Source: Nymphaea colorata
Lineage: Eukaryota > Streptophyta > Magnoliopsida > Nymphaeales > Nymphaeaceae
Assembly (NCBI RefSeq): GCF_008831285.2
Contig: NC_045142.1
Span: 21,641,354 to 21,705,353, forward strand
Direction: 5' to 3'
DNA: 64,000 nucleotides
In this document: positions 36,735 through 49,065 of the stretch, in pieces
Layout of the letters: each line of letters starts with the position of its first letter
How positions within the stretch are numbered: the first letter of the stretch is position 1
Position numbers and translations under genes: made by a program
The notes under the pieces: model-generated
The model's database searches: none
What the model saw: the letters and a program-made list of their open reading frames with translations, nothing else
What the model was told of the DNA's origin: nothing

Positions 36735-39700
36735 TTAACACCCTCCCTCAAGTTGTGCATAGTTTTGCACCATGTACAACTTGCCTTTTAGAAACCAGAA
36801 TCGTTCCTTTGTTAATCCTTTTGTAAATAAGTCTGCAACTTGTTCATCTATACGAACATAAATAGGCTGAATCTCCTTGTCTTCCACCTTTTGTCTAACA
36901 AAGTGTTGATCAATCTCAATGTGCTTTGTTCGACCATGTTGTACGGGATTAAAGGCAATGTTAATAGCGCTTTGATTATCGCACATTAACATTGATGTTT
37001 TAATCTTTTCTCCAATGTCTTCTAGCAAATGTCTAACCCATGTAACTTCAGCAGTACCTGCAGCCATGCATCTGTATTCAGCTTCAGTGCTGGATCTTGC
37101 TACTGCCTTTTGCTTTCGACAACTCCAAGACACAAGATTACATCCAATGAAAATACAAAAACCAGAAATGGACTTTCTTTGATCGGGATCTCCAGCCCAA
37201 TCTGCATCTGTGAATGTCATAAGTTGATGTCCAGTAGTTATATTTTCACTCTTACCATAAACTAAGCCATCTCCTGCTGTCCCTTTAAGATATCTTAATA
37301 TTCTTTTGATAGCATCCATGTGAGTATCTCTAGGTGCATGCATAAATTGAGATACTTGATTCACAACATATATAATATCTGGTCTAGTAAATGTAAGATA
37401 TTGAAGTGCCCCAACAATACTTCGATATTGCGTAGGATCTTCATATAACTCCCCATCTTGAGCACTTAGTCTTTGATTTAGAACACTAGGTGTTCCAACA
37501 GGCTTACAATCAGACATACCTGACTTTTTCAGCAGATCCAACGTGTATTTCTGTTGTGTCAATGTGAGGCGATTATTGTGCCTATCAATCTCCACTCCAA
37601 GAAAGAATCGTAAATCACCAAGCTCTTTCATTTTGAAGTTTTGCATCATCAAAACTTTAGCTTCTTCTATGTGTTTTTCTGAATTGCCTGTGATAACAAT
37701 ATCATCAACATATATAAGAAGTAAAGTAAATATGTTTTCCTTTCCATAAATGAAAAGAGAGTGATCTAGAGGACATCTCCGAAAACCACATTCTTGAATC
37801 TTGCAGGAGAAACTGTCAAACCACGAATGTGAGGCCTGTTTAAGTCCATAAATAGATTTTCTTAGTTTGCAAACCCATGCATGAGAGTCTCCTTGCGTGT
37901 ATCCTGGAGGTTGTTCCATATATACTTCCTCCCTTAAATCACCATGAAGAAAAGCATTCTTCACGTCCATTTGATGTAGTCTCCATCCATATTCAACTGC
38001 CAATGATATAATCACGCGAATTGTTCCCATTTTGATCACAGGACTGAATGTCTCATCATAATCTTCTCCATATTGTTGTGTAAACCCTTTTGCTACTAAC
38101 CTTGCTTTGCGTCTTTCTATGTTGCCGTCAGGTTTGTATTTAATTTTGTATACCCATTTGGAGCCCACTACGTTCTTTTCGTGTGGCCTCGGAACGATCT
38201 CCCATGTTCCACATTCATGCAAGGCATCCATTTCTTCTGTCATAGCCTTTCTCCAATGATGTGATTTTGATGCTTGATCAAATGAAGTAGGTTCTTCCTC
38301 CTTGCCAACTTTTGCCATGAATAACTGAAAATCAAGTGATAAAGAATCACAGCTAACCCACCTGTGAATGGGATGACGAATGCGTTGAGATCTTCTAAGG
38401 TGGGGCATGTTGTCTTCTTCACTGTGAGCATCTCTGTCCCTTAGTCGTCGACTGTAGATAAGACCCGAATACCGATGTGCATCGTTGCTCTGTTCTTCAT
38501 TATTGTTTTCGTGATGACTTGATGACTGTGTTGGATCTTCTTGATTTTCACTTTGAGCCATATCCGACGGTTGTATTGCTCTCTCATGACATTTCTTGAA
38601 GTTTTGATACGTTTAGTTGTTGGATCATAGCATCGAAAACCTTTATATTCATCAGCATATCCAACGAATCTACATTGAATAGCTTTGTCTTGAAACTTGT
38701 TCCTCAAGGCAGCATCAACGTGAACATAGCATACACAACCAAAAACCTTCAAGTTCTTGTAATCAAGTTGTTTGCCTAAGAGTGTAAAATATGGCGATTT
38801 AGACATCAAGAGTGTCATAGGCAAACAATTTATTATGTATACAGCAGTATGGAAGGCTTCAGTCCACAAGGAAATGGGCACATTAGTATCATGCATCATG
38901 CTCATGGCGCTTTCAACTATATGTCGATGTTTCCGCTCAACTACACCATTTTGTTGTGGTGTGTAAGGGCAGGAAATTTGTCTAGTTATCCCTTTTTCAC
39001 GTAGAAATTCAATAAAATCAAACGAGGAATATTCTCCCCCTCCATCACATTGAAAATGCACCACATTGGATGAAAATTTAGTTTGAATCATGACATAGAA
39101 GTTTCGAAATATGTGAGGTACTTCTGATTTGTGTTTCATGAAGTAAATCCAAGTGAAACGTGAGTAAGAGTCAATGCATAAGACATAATATCTTGACCCA
39201 GACATGGAATCAATAGGGGCTGGCCCCCATACATCAGAAAAAATAGTTTCAAAAGGTTTGGAAGCCCTTTGATTTATATTATGGAAAGGTAAAACATGAC
39301 TCTTACAAAGTCCACAACTTGAACATTTTTTGACACTTGAAGTAAGAGGTAAACTTGATCTTGGAATGAGACTATCTGTGACAAGTTTTTCAATGAAATG
39401 TCGACCACAGTGTCCTAGCCGACTATGCCACAAATCAGACTCCAAAAATTGGTTAGGGCCCCTTACTTTTGATTGAAAATGGCAAGAACTTGGCACTGAT
39501 GACGCATTATGAGAAAGAGAAAATGTCTTCAATCCTATATCAAAAGTGGATGAATCCTTGGGTAGACATTCCTTGAGGACGTACATATTCCCTTGACGCT
39601 CCCCTCTAGCGAACATTTTCTTCGTTTGGAGGTCCTTGACATAGACAGAAGAAGGTGTGAATTCAACAGAAGAGCTTGTATCATCAATGAGTTTAGAAAT

Positions 39701-40905
39701 GGATATGATGTTCTTTTTGATATTGGGAGCAAGAACAACATTAGACAGTGATAGAGACGAGGATGACAATGGAATATGTGCATTTCCAAATAGGATGAGA
39801 TTTTCCATCACCTGTTATAATGCAACTTCTACTGTAATGAGGGGATAAGTTAGTCAATTTACCTGCATTTCCTATCACATGGGTAGCTGCACCTGAATCC
39901 AAGAACCATTCTCCCTGCTCATTTTGCTTTATAGTCATCTTTGAGAATGCGGTCATCAATAGCTGTTGCATATCTTCAGCGGTGGATTTAGAACTTTGTC
40001 CTCCTTGTTTATAATCATGTCTTACCCCTTTGTTTTTATTTTGAGGATTAAACCAACATTGTGCCTTCATGTGTCCTTTCTTGTTGCACTGAAAACAAAT
40101 TGGTATTTTTCTTGAAGTATCCAAAGGAGACATACCTTCGTTATGTGGTGTTGGTAGAATGCCACAACCACCATGGTTGGAGTTCCCATGGCTCTTACCA
40201 AACTTTACATTCATAGCCAACACATTTTGGGAGTTCCCTTGATCAGTCCTTTCAATGACTCTTTTCATATTCATTTCATGTTGGAGAAGTTTACCTTGTA
40301 GTTCGTTGAAGGAAGGCAGAACAGGAAGGACCTCAAGAGCTGTAATAAAAGCATGATAATCATGCCCAAGTCCATTCAAGGTTTTCTGCACCTTTTCCTT
40401 ATCAGAAATGTTATTCCCTAAGGCAGCAAGTTGCGGCCTTAATACGCCTCAAATAATCCATGATAGACGTTGAACCTTTGCTCAAATTCTGAAATTCTTT
40501 CTTTAAGTACATAATTCGAGCTTCTGATATTTGGGAAAAGGTATCAGCAAGGGTTTCCCATAATTCTTCTGCAGTACAATCATCAGAAACTGAAAGTATC
40601 ACTTGTTGAGATAAAGTGGACAAAATATACGCAACCAGACTTTGATCACGTCTCATCCACATAGCATGTTCAGGATTGTTGTCTTCATGAACAACAATAA
40701 CTTCTCCTGCCTCATTTTTTATTTCCTGTAAGACGGATATTGGTGGAGCCTTTGTTGAACCATCGAGATGTCCAAAGAGGCCTTGACTTCTTATGAAAGG
40801 CATGATTTGCCTTTTTCAGATCAGATAATTCTCATGGTTGAGTTTTTCGGTAATAAGGTGAGGAAGAAAACTTGAGGACATGCCAGAATGCGAAAGGTTT
40901 TCCAT
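36735..40905 (-). pseudogene. Element C gag-pol, frameshifted
   Basis: This is the polyprotein gene of element C. Gag starts near 40905, has zinc knuckle CFQCNKKGHMKAQC (about 40105-40060), then protease LDSGAATH, the HHCC and integrase core (ORF 39811-38441: SDVWGP, CDGGGEY, PQQNGVVERKHRH), then reverse transcriptase and RNase H (ORF 38561-36735: KARLVAKGFTQQ, YVDDIVITG, SSTEAEYRCMA). It is broken. A TGA replaces the usual Trp codon near 40817. A small deletion shifts the frame near 40430, and an 8-bp loss shifts it again near 39802. A deletion of roughly 150 bp near 38587 removes the integrase-RT linker and shifts the frame. The RT-RNase H half remains open for 608 codons. It cannot make a full polyprotein. 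Confidence 0.92.
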
Positions 40906-41289
40906 GACAGCAGAAAGGAATGGTATATAGGTAGAAGATGAGAGGGAAAGAAGACACGATATAACAAGATGTGTCCTTGGGTAAGGAAGAAGAAAAAGGA
41001 ACAAGAATTGCGCAAAAGAAAAGTAAATTCAGGATAGAGACAAGATGAGAAAAGAGTTCTAACCAGATCAGACCTGTTTGGGCATTTCGTTTGGTAGAGA
41101 TTGTTAGAATTTAAATATTAAACATTATGTAAGTATACATATGTTTCATATATGATTTGTATATATGAATATCTATGTATGCATAGGTGTTATGTATTTT
41201 ATTTTATTTGCTTCCTTTTCTTTTTTATGTATTTTTTTATTTCTTTTCTTTTTCTATTTTTACCTTTTCCTTTTTGTAAAAGGGAACTA

Positions 41290-41346
41290 GCTGTTGGACC
41301 AGCTTCCAACGGCTAGATTTCTAGCCGTTGGAGCTGGCCCAACAGC
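41290..41346 (+). promoter_or_regulatory. Long hairpin in the 5' LTR U3 of element F
   Basis: An inverted repeat with arms of about 27 bases (one mismatch and one bulge) lies about 35 bp upstream of the LTR TATA-like motif. Its loop is only a few bases between GGCTAGA and TCTAGCC. The same hairpin is at 46196-46252 in the 3' LTR. Its role is unknown. Confidence 0.8.
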
Positions 41347-41860
41347 CAACTCCTCCTTCTTCTCTCCCTTTCATTGTACTATATATATGGGACTGTTGTC
41401 CCTTGTTTGGTTAAGGCTTTTAGGCCTCTCTTGTGTATTCTTCTCTTGAGATTAATAGATTTGGTATCTTCTCCTCAAGTTTGAGGCTTGGTTGAAGTTG
41501 TTGGGATCTTCAAGAGTGTATCTCTTGAAGCATTTGTATTCTCAAGATCAGGCCTGATTTACATGGTATCAGAGCCTCGTTTTGGCTCTTTGTGTTGCTG
41601 TCTTTCAAGCTTGGAAGATCCAATTATTACTCTTTCCTTGGAGCTGTGAAGCACTCCAAGTGTTCGATATATTGTTGGCTGAAATTTGACACAAGAAGGT
41701 GCTGTTATTTTGCTGGTCTCTTTTGGTGATATTTGTGACGGGATAAAGCTCCCTTGGTGGTGAAGATTGTGGCAGTCTTTGACGCGTCGAAAGCTTCATT
41801 TTTGTGCGGCTGTTTTTCATCCTAGCACTACCTCAACGTCTCTTTTACAAGGTACACATT

Positions 41861-44800
41861 ATGGATGAAAGAACTTCCTCTACTCCTCTTCCCAAATTAA
41901 CTTCATCAAATTATGTTTCTTGGGCAAAAACTATGGAACATTTTATTAGAAGTAAAGGCCTATGGGGACTCGTTGATGGGTCAAAAAGTGAACCTCAATT
42001 AGTCCTCACCAAGACCATAGATGGTAAAGCTCAAGAACTAGATGGAGTTGAAAAAGACAAGGCTATGAATGAATATGAGAGAAAATGGGAAGAGTGGAAG
42101 ATAGGACACCACAAGATTATCACTTGGATTATTGCTTGTGTTGATACTACAACCATGGGCCAAATAGCAAAACATAATTTTGCTCATGAAGCTTGGGAAT
42201 TCCTCAAGAAAACCCACACTATGAAGGATGTGGCCTACATGTGCAATCTTCAAATGAAGATTGCAAGTCTCCAACAAGGAGACAAGTCCATTAAAGAATA
42301 TGTTGGAGAAATGGAGCAATAATGGGACGAACTTGCTCTATTTGAACCCGAATGGTATGATCCAAGAGACATTGGAGTTAGAGAAAAACAAATCCAAAGG
42401 GAGAAATTTTATAAATTCATTCTTGGTCTTAGATCGGAATATGATGGAGTCAAAACTTCCTTGCTCCATAGGCATAAAGTGCCATCTATGAACGAAGCCA
42501 TAGCGGAACTTCAAATGGAGGAGAATAGACTCAATTTTTCAAAAGACAAGAGTGAAAGTGTTCTTGCTACCTCAAGACCCGGTGCTCATATGAGAACTTA
42601 TAGGCCTCCTCACTTTAATCGAAACTATGAGCATAGCAATAATGGCAACAAGAAGATTATATGTTTCCATTGTCAAGAAGAAGGACATACCAAACTTAGA
42701 TGTCCTAAATTGAGGAGATTTGATAAAAAGACAAGTGTGGCTGGGACAATGTATGAAGAAAGCAATCGATTTGACCTAGACAAACTTGTAAGTGCCCTCC
42801 AACCAAAGCTTATTGATGCTCTTCAACCGCTTTTCAAAGGAGGAGGGACTTCTCCAATCTCCGGAGCAACCGTGGCATCTACATCATCAAGTAAATACTC
42901 TTGGATTCTTGATTCCGGAGCTTCATTTCATATGACCCCTTGTAATTCTTTGCTTACCGAATGCACTAAGGAAGAATCGTGCCCATTTGTTAAAACCGCC
43001 GATGGAACTCCTCTTGAAATCAAATGTGTTGGGAATATTGATCAAAATTTTAATTCAAAAGTTTTTAAAATACCAAAAGTTAGATTTATTCCCAAACTTA
43101 ACTTAAATCTCTTGTCGGTTTCTCAAATAACAAATCATGGATGCGATATTGTCTTCTCACAAAATAAATTTTTGATACAGGACCATCTTTCCAAGAAGAC
43201 GATTGGGGAAGGTTCTAGGAAAAATGATCTCTACTATGTTGACTATTTGGATCTTTCCAACCCTACTTGCAATATAGTCAAGAAGAGTGACATTCAAGTT
43301 TGGCATCAAAGACTTGGGCATTCAAGTTTAGGAAAAATGTCTTGTATCCCTTTTTTGGAAGAGAAATGTAAAGAAATGATCTCTTGTGATGATTGTATTA
43401 AAGCCAAAATTAAGGCTTTACCTTTTGGAAATAGAAATTTTGTTGCAAAAGCACCTTTTGAATTAGTGCATTCGGATGTATGGGGTCCCGCTCCTATTAT
43501 GTCTAAAGGTGGTTTGCTTTATTATGTCATTTTTGTAGATGATTACTCTCGATATGCTTGGGTTTACTTTCTTAAACGCAAATCGGAAGTCTTTATGAAT
43601 TTTAAAAACTTTTACAACATGATCAAAACTCAATTTGATGCAAACCTTAAAATTTTTAGAAGTGATTCCGGGGGAGAATTCATTTCCAATGAATTTGAAG
43701 AATTCTTAAAAGAAAAGGGAGTTATACACCAAAAGTCTTGTCCCAAAACCCCCCAACAAAATGGAGTCGCCGAAAGAAAACATAGACATATTCTTGAAAC
43801 AACAAGAGCTCTTCTTATATCAAAAAATGTTCCAAAAAATTTTTGGGCTGAAGCAATTTTAACATCCATTTACTTGATTAATAGAATGCCCTCTAAAGTT
43901 TTAGAAAATATTTCACCTTTTCAAAAACTTCTTAACTTGGAGCCAACTTATAAAAGATTCAAAGTCTTTGGTTGCAAATGTTTCATTTTAAATGACAAAA
44001 ATGATAAACTTTCATCTAGGGCTATTCAATGTGTCTTTATTGGCTATTCCGAAACTCAAAAAGGGTATAGATGCTATGATATTGAAAAAGATAAGGTGTA
44101 TGTTTCAAGAAATGTGATATTTTTAGAAGAAGAAAATGGCTTTAATGAAAATAAACCCAAGCATGAAGATGACTATTCTTTTTTATGGATAAATGATGAT
44201 GATGTTGATAATGATGATGATGTTTTGCCTTCTTCACATAATGATGCTCAAAATGAGGTTGAGAATACTCCTTTTGATAGATCTTCACCAAGAAGTGATG
44301 GATCACCAAGAGAAGTTATAGTTTATAAGAGAAGGTCTCAACAAAACATCCAAGAGTCTCAACCTACTCTTAGGAGATCTCAAAGAGATTCTCATCCACC
44401 TCAAAAATTTGTTTCCTATGAGTCTTTTTCCCCAAAACATAGAGCTTGCTTATTAGCTATTCACTCTCATGTTGAACCTTCATCCTATCTTGAAGCCAAA
44501 ACTAACCCACATTGGATTGAAGCAATGAACAATGAACTTAGAGCCCTTGAAGACAATAAAACTTGGGACATTGTGTCTCTTCCTATAGGGAAAAGGACAA
44601 TAGGATGTAGGTGGGTTTACAAAGTCAAGACTAGAAGTGATGGATCACTTGAAAGGTATAAAGCTAGACTTGTTGCCAAAGGATATGCCCAAGAATATGG
44701 GATTGATTACGAAGAAACCTTCGCCCCTGTTGCTCGTATGACCTCTGTTAGAGCTCTTATTGCCATTGCCTCCATTAAACAATGGTCTATATATCAATTG

Positions 44801-45994
44801 GATGTCAAAAATGCTTTTTTGAATGGATACTTAAATGAAGAGGTATACATGGATTCACCCCCTGGGCTTGATTTACCTCAAGGAAAAGTTCTTTATCTTA
44901 GAAAGCCATTATATGGCTTGAAACAAGCTCCAAAAGCTTGGTTTGACATGTTTAGCAATGTTATGTTCAAACAAGGTTTTAAATCATGTTATTCTGACAC
45001 TGCTATGTTTATTAAAAATACTGCTATAGGTATAATTGTGTTACTTTTATATGTAGATGATATGATTATTACAGGTAATGATGCCAACGGAATTATGCAG
45101 GTAAAAGACTTTCTAAAGAATGAATTTGAAATGACTGATTTGGGTAAACTAACCTATTTTCTTGGTATTGAAGTAGCTTATAGTAGATGAGGATACTTAC
45201 TCTCACAAATGAAGTTTGCCAATGACATTATAAGCAGATCAGGTATCACTGATGACAAGGTGGTAGACACTCCTGAAGCCTTAGGAGTAAAGATGAAGAT
45301 TGATGATGGAGAAATTCTAGAAAATCCCACTCCATTTCGTCAATTGGTTGGAGCTCTCACATATCTATCCATCACAAGGCCTGACATATCACATGCGGTA
45401 CATGTCATAAGTCAGTTTCAACAAAGACCCACTTCTGTACACATGGGAGCCGCATTGAGGATTGTTCGATATGTCAAACACACAATCACTAAAGGACTTT
45501 TTCTATCATCCTCATCAAACTTTAATATGATTGCCTATACTGATGCTGATTGGGGTGGAGATCCTAATAACAGGCATTCCACCACCGGTTTTTGTGTTTT
45601 TCTAGGTGACTCTCTTATTTCGTGGAGGTGCAAAAAACAAAATAAAGTCTCTCTATCATCAACTGAAGCAGAATATCGTGCCATGGCCACCACCACCATG
45701 GAGATTGTGTGGTTAAAAAGCTTATTGAAGGACATTGGAATTGACTTAAATGAAGCAACCAAGCTCTGCTGCGACAATAAAAGTGCCATCTACATTGCTA
45801 GCAATCATACTTTTCATGAAAGGACGAAGCATATTGAAATGGATTGTCACTATGTGAGAGAAGAATATCTTAGCCGAACAATCGATATATCCTTTGTCCC
45901 TTCCGAATATCAACTTGGAGATTTCTTCACCAAAGCACTTGCTTCAGCACGTTTTCAGTTTCTTCTTGGCAAACTTTCGGTGATCACACCGTAA
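41861..45994 (+). pseudogene. Element F gag-pol polyprotein, two in-frame stops
   Basis: One continuous frame of 1378 codons from ATG 41861 to the stop at 45992-45994 carries the whole copia polyprotein. Gag is about residues 1-260, with zinc knuckle CFHCQEEGHTKLRC at about 268-281. Protease WILDSGASFHMT follows at about 348-359. Integrase has its HHCC finger at about 482-512 and DDE residues near D539, D602 and E638 (PQQNGVAERKH). Reverse transcriptase has LDVKNAFLNG, and YVDDM at about 1063. RNase H has AYTDADWGGD, SSTEAEYRAM and CDNKSAIYIA. Only two lesions are visible: a TAA at 42320-42322 in gag and a TGA at 45188-45190 between RT and RNase H. Translation of one intact polyprotein is therefore blocked, though every catalytic motif is kept. 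The start is the first ATG followed by a gag-like sequence (PKLTSSNYVSWAKTME). Confidence 0.93.
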
Positions 45995-46474
45995 GTTTGA
46001 GGGGGGGTGTTAGAATTTAAATATTAGACATTATGTAAGTATACATATGTTTCATATATGATTTGTATATATGAATATCTATGTATGCATAGGTGTTATG
46101 TATTTTATTTTATTTGCTTCCTTTTCTTTTTTATGTATTTTTTTATTTCTTTTCTTTTTCTATTTTTACCTTTTCCTTTTTGTAAAAGGAAACTAGCTGT
46201 TGGACCAGCTTCCAACGGCTAGATTTCTAGCCGTTGGAGCTGGCCCAACAGCCAACTCCTCCTTCTTCTCTCCCTTTCATTGTACTATATATATGGGACT
46301 GTTGTCCCTTGTTTGGTTAAGGCTTTTAGGCCTCTCTTGTGTATTCTTCTCTTGAGATTAATAGATTTGGTATCTTCTCCTCAAGTTTGAGGCTTGGTTG
46401 AAGTTGTTGGGATCTTCAAGAGTGTATCTCTTGAAGCATTTGTATTCTCAAGATCAGGCCTGATTTACAGAGAT

Positions 46475-46499
46475 AACGTAACCTGGAGCTCTGACACCA
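46475..46499 (-). other. Leader remnant and primer-binding site of element C
   Basis: Only 13 bp (46475-46487) separate the GAGAT duplication of element F from the element C primer-binding site TGGTGTCAGAGC (46488-46499, minus). Element F therefore sits almost on top of the priming site of C. Confidence 0.85.
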
Positions 46500-46562
46500 T
46501 GATAGAAATCTAGCACCAATATCTGTAACCAGAAAACAGCACTCACGCAGGAAGATAGAGAT

Positions 46563-46597
<35 letters not shown>

Positions 46598-46970
46598 GAG
46601 AATGAAAACAAGAAGAAACTGAGGAGAAGAAGCCGTAGCCAAAATGGTTTGCACGGCCTCTATTTATAATCCCATTTCCAGAATTCTAAGAGTCTCCAAT
46701 CGTAGAATCCTAGGAGATTTCGCAAGATCCAAGGACATTAATTACATCATAGAAACCTAAGAGACTTCACATATTACAAGGATATTAACTACAACATACA
46801 ATCCTAGGAGACTTCCCATATAACAAGGATATTAACTACAACATAGAATCTTAGGAGACTCTTCACATGTTACAAGGACATTAAATATCTTAACACATTC
46901 TACAAGGAGGTGGAATCCTAAGAGACTCCTCTTCAACGTGCTGGTGAAGGATTTATATTTTAACAAACCT

Positions 46971-47929
46971 GAGCACTTTTTTTCATTTTGTATTTTAAAA
47001 GGCCATCCCCTCTATTTCTAAACACTCTTAGGAGTTGAGTGAAAGGGAACTCTTGCTGGTTTGAGGGAGAAAACAATGATTTGGTCATGGTAGAATGATT
47101 AGTAGTTCAAGAAAGAGAGATTTCCGATTTGTTCCACAAGAGCATAAAATTTCCACTTCGATTATAGATGCATATTTTTTGTAGAGATTACTGTATATAC
47201 CTATTGTTTCATGAAGATGTGGCTTCAAACTATCCAACATGACAATAGTGCACAAGGTTAAAGGAAAATGACCCATTGAAAATCCTTTGGACGTACCGTA
47301 TGAAAAAAAAAATTTAATTGATAGGGATCTTTCGGCTAAAGCACCATTTAGCTGCGCACATGAGAATGTGGCTCCACGCATTGGTAGCAGAGAAAATCTA
47401 CTGCCAACATTTGTGTGACCGCAATATTTAGATATTGTAAATGTTTTAAAGCATAAAAAGATTGAAAAGTGAAATAAATGAAGTAGATATGGGCCATGGC
47501 ACAGCATTGGAACCTAAGGATGAGGCTGAGGAGGATCTAGATGCTAGTTTAAGACAAAAAATGGCTAGCTTAAAACGAAAAGGGGAAGGGTCATGCATAT
47601 AAGAGGCAGTTCTGCCAACAGAAAGAGAGGAGGTGGACCAGATGGCAGGTCCAATTGTATTGAGAAGAAAAGTTCTTGATACAACAATTAAAAATGTAAA
47701 GGATATTAATTTGTGATGAATTGAAATTGAACTAGTGAGAAACAAGGTGTAATGGTAGATTGACGGACCCACACAGTCACGAACATTGATAAACTTTCTT
47801 GTATATTGCCATAAAGATACGATGTCTTAAAATCCATTAATTTGTCAAATACTCACAAAACCACTGATTCATAATGTTGTAAGAACTTGGATCTGAGAAT
47901 ATTTTGCAGTTTATAACTTTATAGATAAT
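46971..47929 (+). other. Possible N-terminal hAT pseudogene sequence
   Basis: Short plus-strand pieces (for example EPKDEAEEDLDASLRQKMASLKRKGEG near 47508-47590) resemble the acidic, Lys-rich linker often found between the BED finger and the catalytic part of plant hAT transposases. I see no intact BED zinc finger. Many stops are present. The assignment rests mainly on the clearer homology just downstream. Confidence 0.35.
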
Positions 47930-48655
47930 GCAGTAAAACAGAACTACATGTAAATTGTAGGCTGACCAATATGGGTTGTTCTTTAGGACTCCATGTGCTG
48001 CTCATTGTGTGAATCTTATGCTTGGGGATCTTAGTGACACATAATGAATGAAATCAACTGTTGTACAATGCCAAGTGATTACAAAATATTATTTACGATC
48101 ATGCCTATGTCTTGAGTCCAATGAGAAAATTTACACATAGAGCTACATTGATTCAACCTATCCAAATTAGATTTGCTATAAATGTTTTGACTATGCAGAG
48201 TACAGTATGCTAAGAAATCTTTTGAGTCTAATGTCCTCTACTGATGAATGGGCTGCATATCCACATGCTCTTAAGAGAAAGTCTTATGTGATTGTGGATA
48301 TTATATTCAACGATGAATTTTTAAAATCATGTGTGAAGTTATTGAGTAGCAGCTACCTTTACTCAAAGTCCTAAGGTTGGTTGACATCAAAGATAGGCTT
48401 GTGTGGAGTACCTCTATGAAGCAATGAATAAACAAAAAGGTCATCGGAGAGAACTGGAAGGGAAAAAAAGTTATAAATGCTTGTGTGAAACATTATAAAT
48501 CCGAGGGAGACTATGGAACTTTATCATGACTTTCGTTGAAATGTGTTGGATTCATGGGTAGAGTAAGAATTAGCTACCATATTTGAGGACGATGTTGAGT
48601 GGTTGAATATCCAAGGGCTAGTCATGAAAGAGAGCTTGTATATGTCAACAGTGAT
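47930..48655 (+). pseudogene. hAT transposase pseudogene, 5' portion
   Basis: The plus strand reads FRTPCAAHCVNLMLGDLSD near 47980-48037, the signature after the first catalytic Asp block of plant hAT (DUF659-type) transposases. Later come MSSTDEWAAYPHALKRKSYVIVDIIF near 48229-48310, like the (F/T)xxWxxSxxAK..VxxIVxxxxFW block, and at the end ELATIFEDDVEWLN. Many stops and frameshifts break it. The gene continues after the insertion at 48656-52105 with an acidic C-terminal tail. Confidence 0.65.
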
Positions 48656-49065
48656 TGTACCGCTCGAATTTTTTTGGCAGGTGGGCCGGATCGGGTCCAG
48701 ACCCGGACCCGAACCCACCCGCGTGAAAGCCCGACGCGAGGGAGTTCTTCTCCCTCGTCTCCCTCTTCGTTCCTTCCTCTGAGACATCGCAAGAATAAAC
48801 AGGAGGCGGGAGGAACAGCCGATGGCAGAGGGTGTGGCTGCGGAGACCTCTGGGCCGGCGGAAGAAGGACGGCGGCGGTGCTCCGGTAAGCCCTCCCAAC
48901 CTCTTTCTCTACATTTTTCTTCTTCTTTCCCCTTCTTCCTTCTTCTCCTCCTCCCTCGCACGCCCACTCTCCCGTGCTATGCCCCTCCCTCTACCTCTCC
49001 CACACTCTCTCACCCTCTCTGTCTACGCACCTCACTCTCTCCTTCCCCTTCCCGCCAGCTCTCAC

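Larger units (their letters stand above)
41102..46469 (+). mobile_element. Copia element F, nearly intact, nested in element C
   Basis: A full-length copia retrotransposon inserted in the leader of element C. LTRs are 41102-41563 and 46008-46469 (462 bp each, TGTTAGAATT to CTGATTTACA), with only two differences seen by eye. The target duplication is GAGAT (41097-41101, 46470-46474). The primer-binding site TGGTATCAGAGC (41564-41575) directly follows the 5' LTR. The polypurine tract GTTTGAGGGGGGG precedes the 3' LTR. A TATA-like TATATATA lies at 41380-41387. It belongs to a different family from A/C/D and from E. Such close LTRs indicate a recent insertion. Confidence 0.97.
36279..46965 (-). 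mobile_element. Copia element C, full length, interrupted by element F
   Basis: A complete Ty1/copia retrotransposon on the minus strand. LTRs are 36279-36740 and 46500-46965, both beginning TGATAGAAATC and ending TATTTTAACA on the plus strand. A 5-bp target duplication AACCT flanks it (36274-36278, 46966-46970). The primer-binding site TGGTGTCAGAGC (46488-46499, minus) fits initiator tRNA-Met with one change from the usual TGGTATCAGAGC. A polypurine tract abuts the 3' LTR (36741-36750). Each LTR has a TATA-like TTATAAATAGAGG (minus, about 36433-36445). Without element F it would be about 5.3 kb. The LTRs differ at roughly eight positions plus GA-tract length, so it is older than F. It is the same family as copies A and D. 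Confidence 0.95.

Noticed and set aside
37029-37749. Plus-strand open frames over element C
   Set aside because: They are antisense shadows of the RT and RNase H coding sequence.
41564-41575. tRNA-like match TGGTATCAGAGC
   Set aside because: It is a retrotransposon primer-binding site complementary to the 3' end of initiator tRNA-Met, not a tRNA gene.
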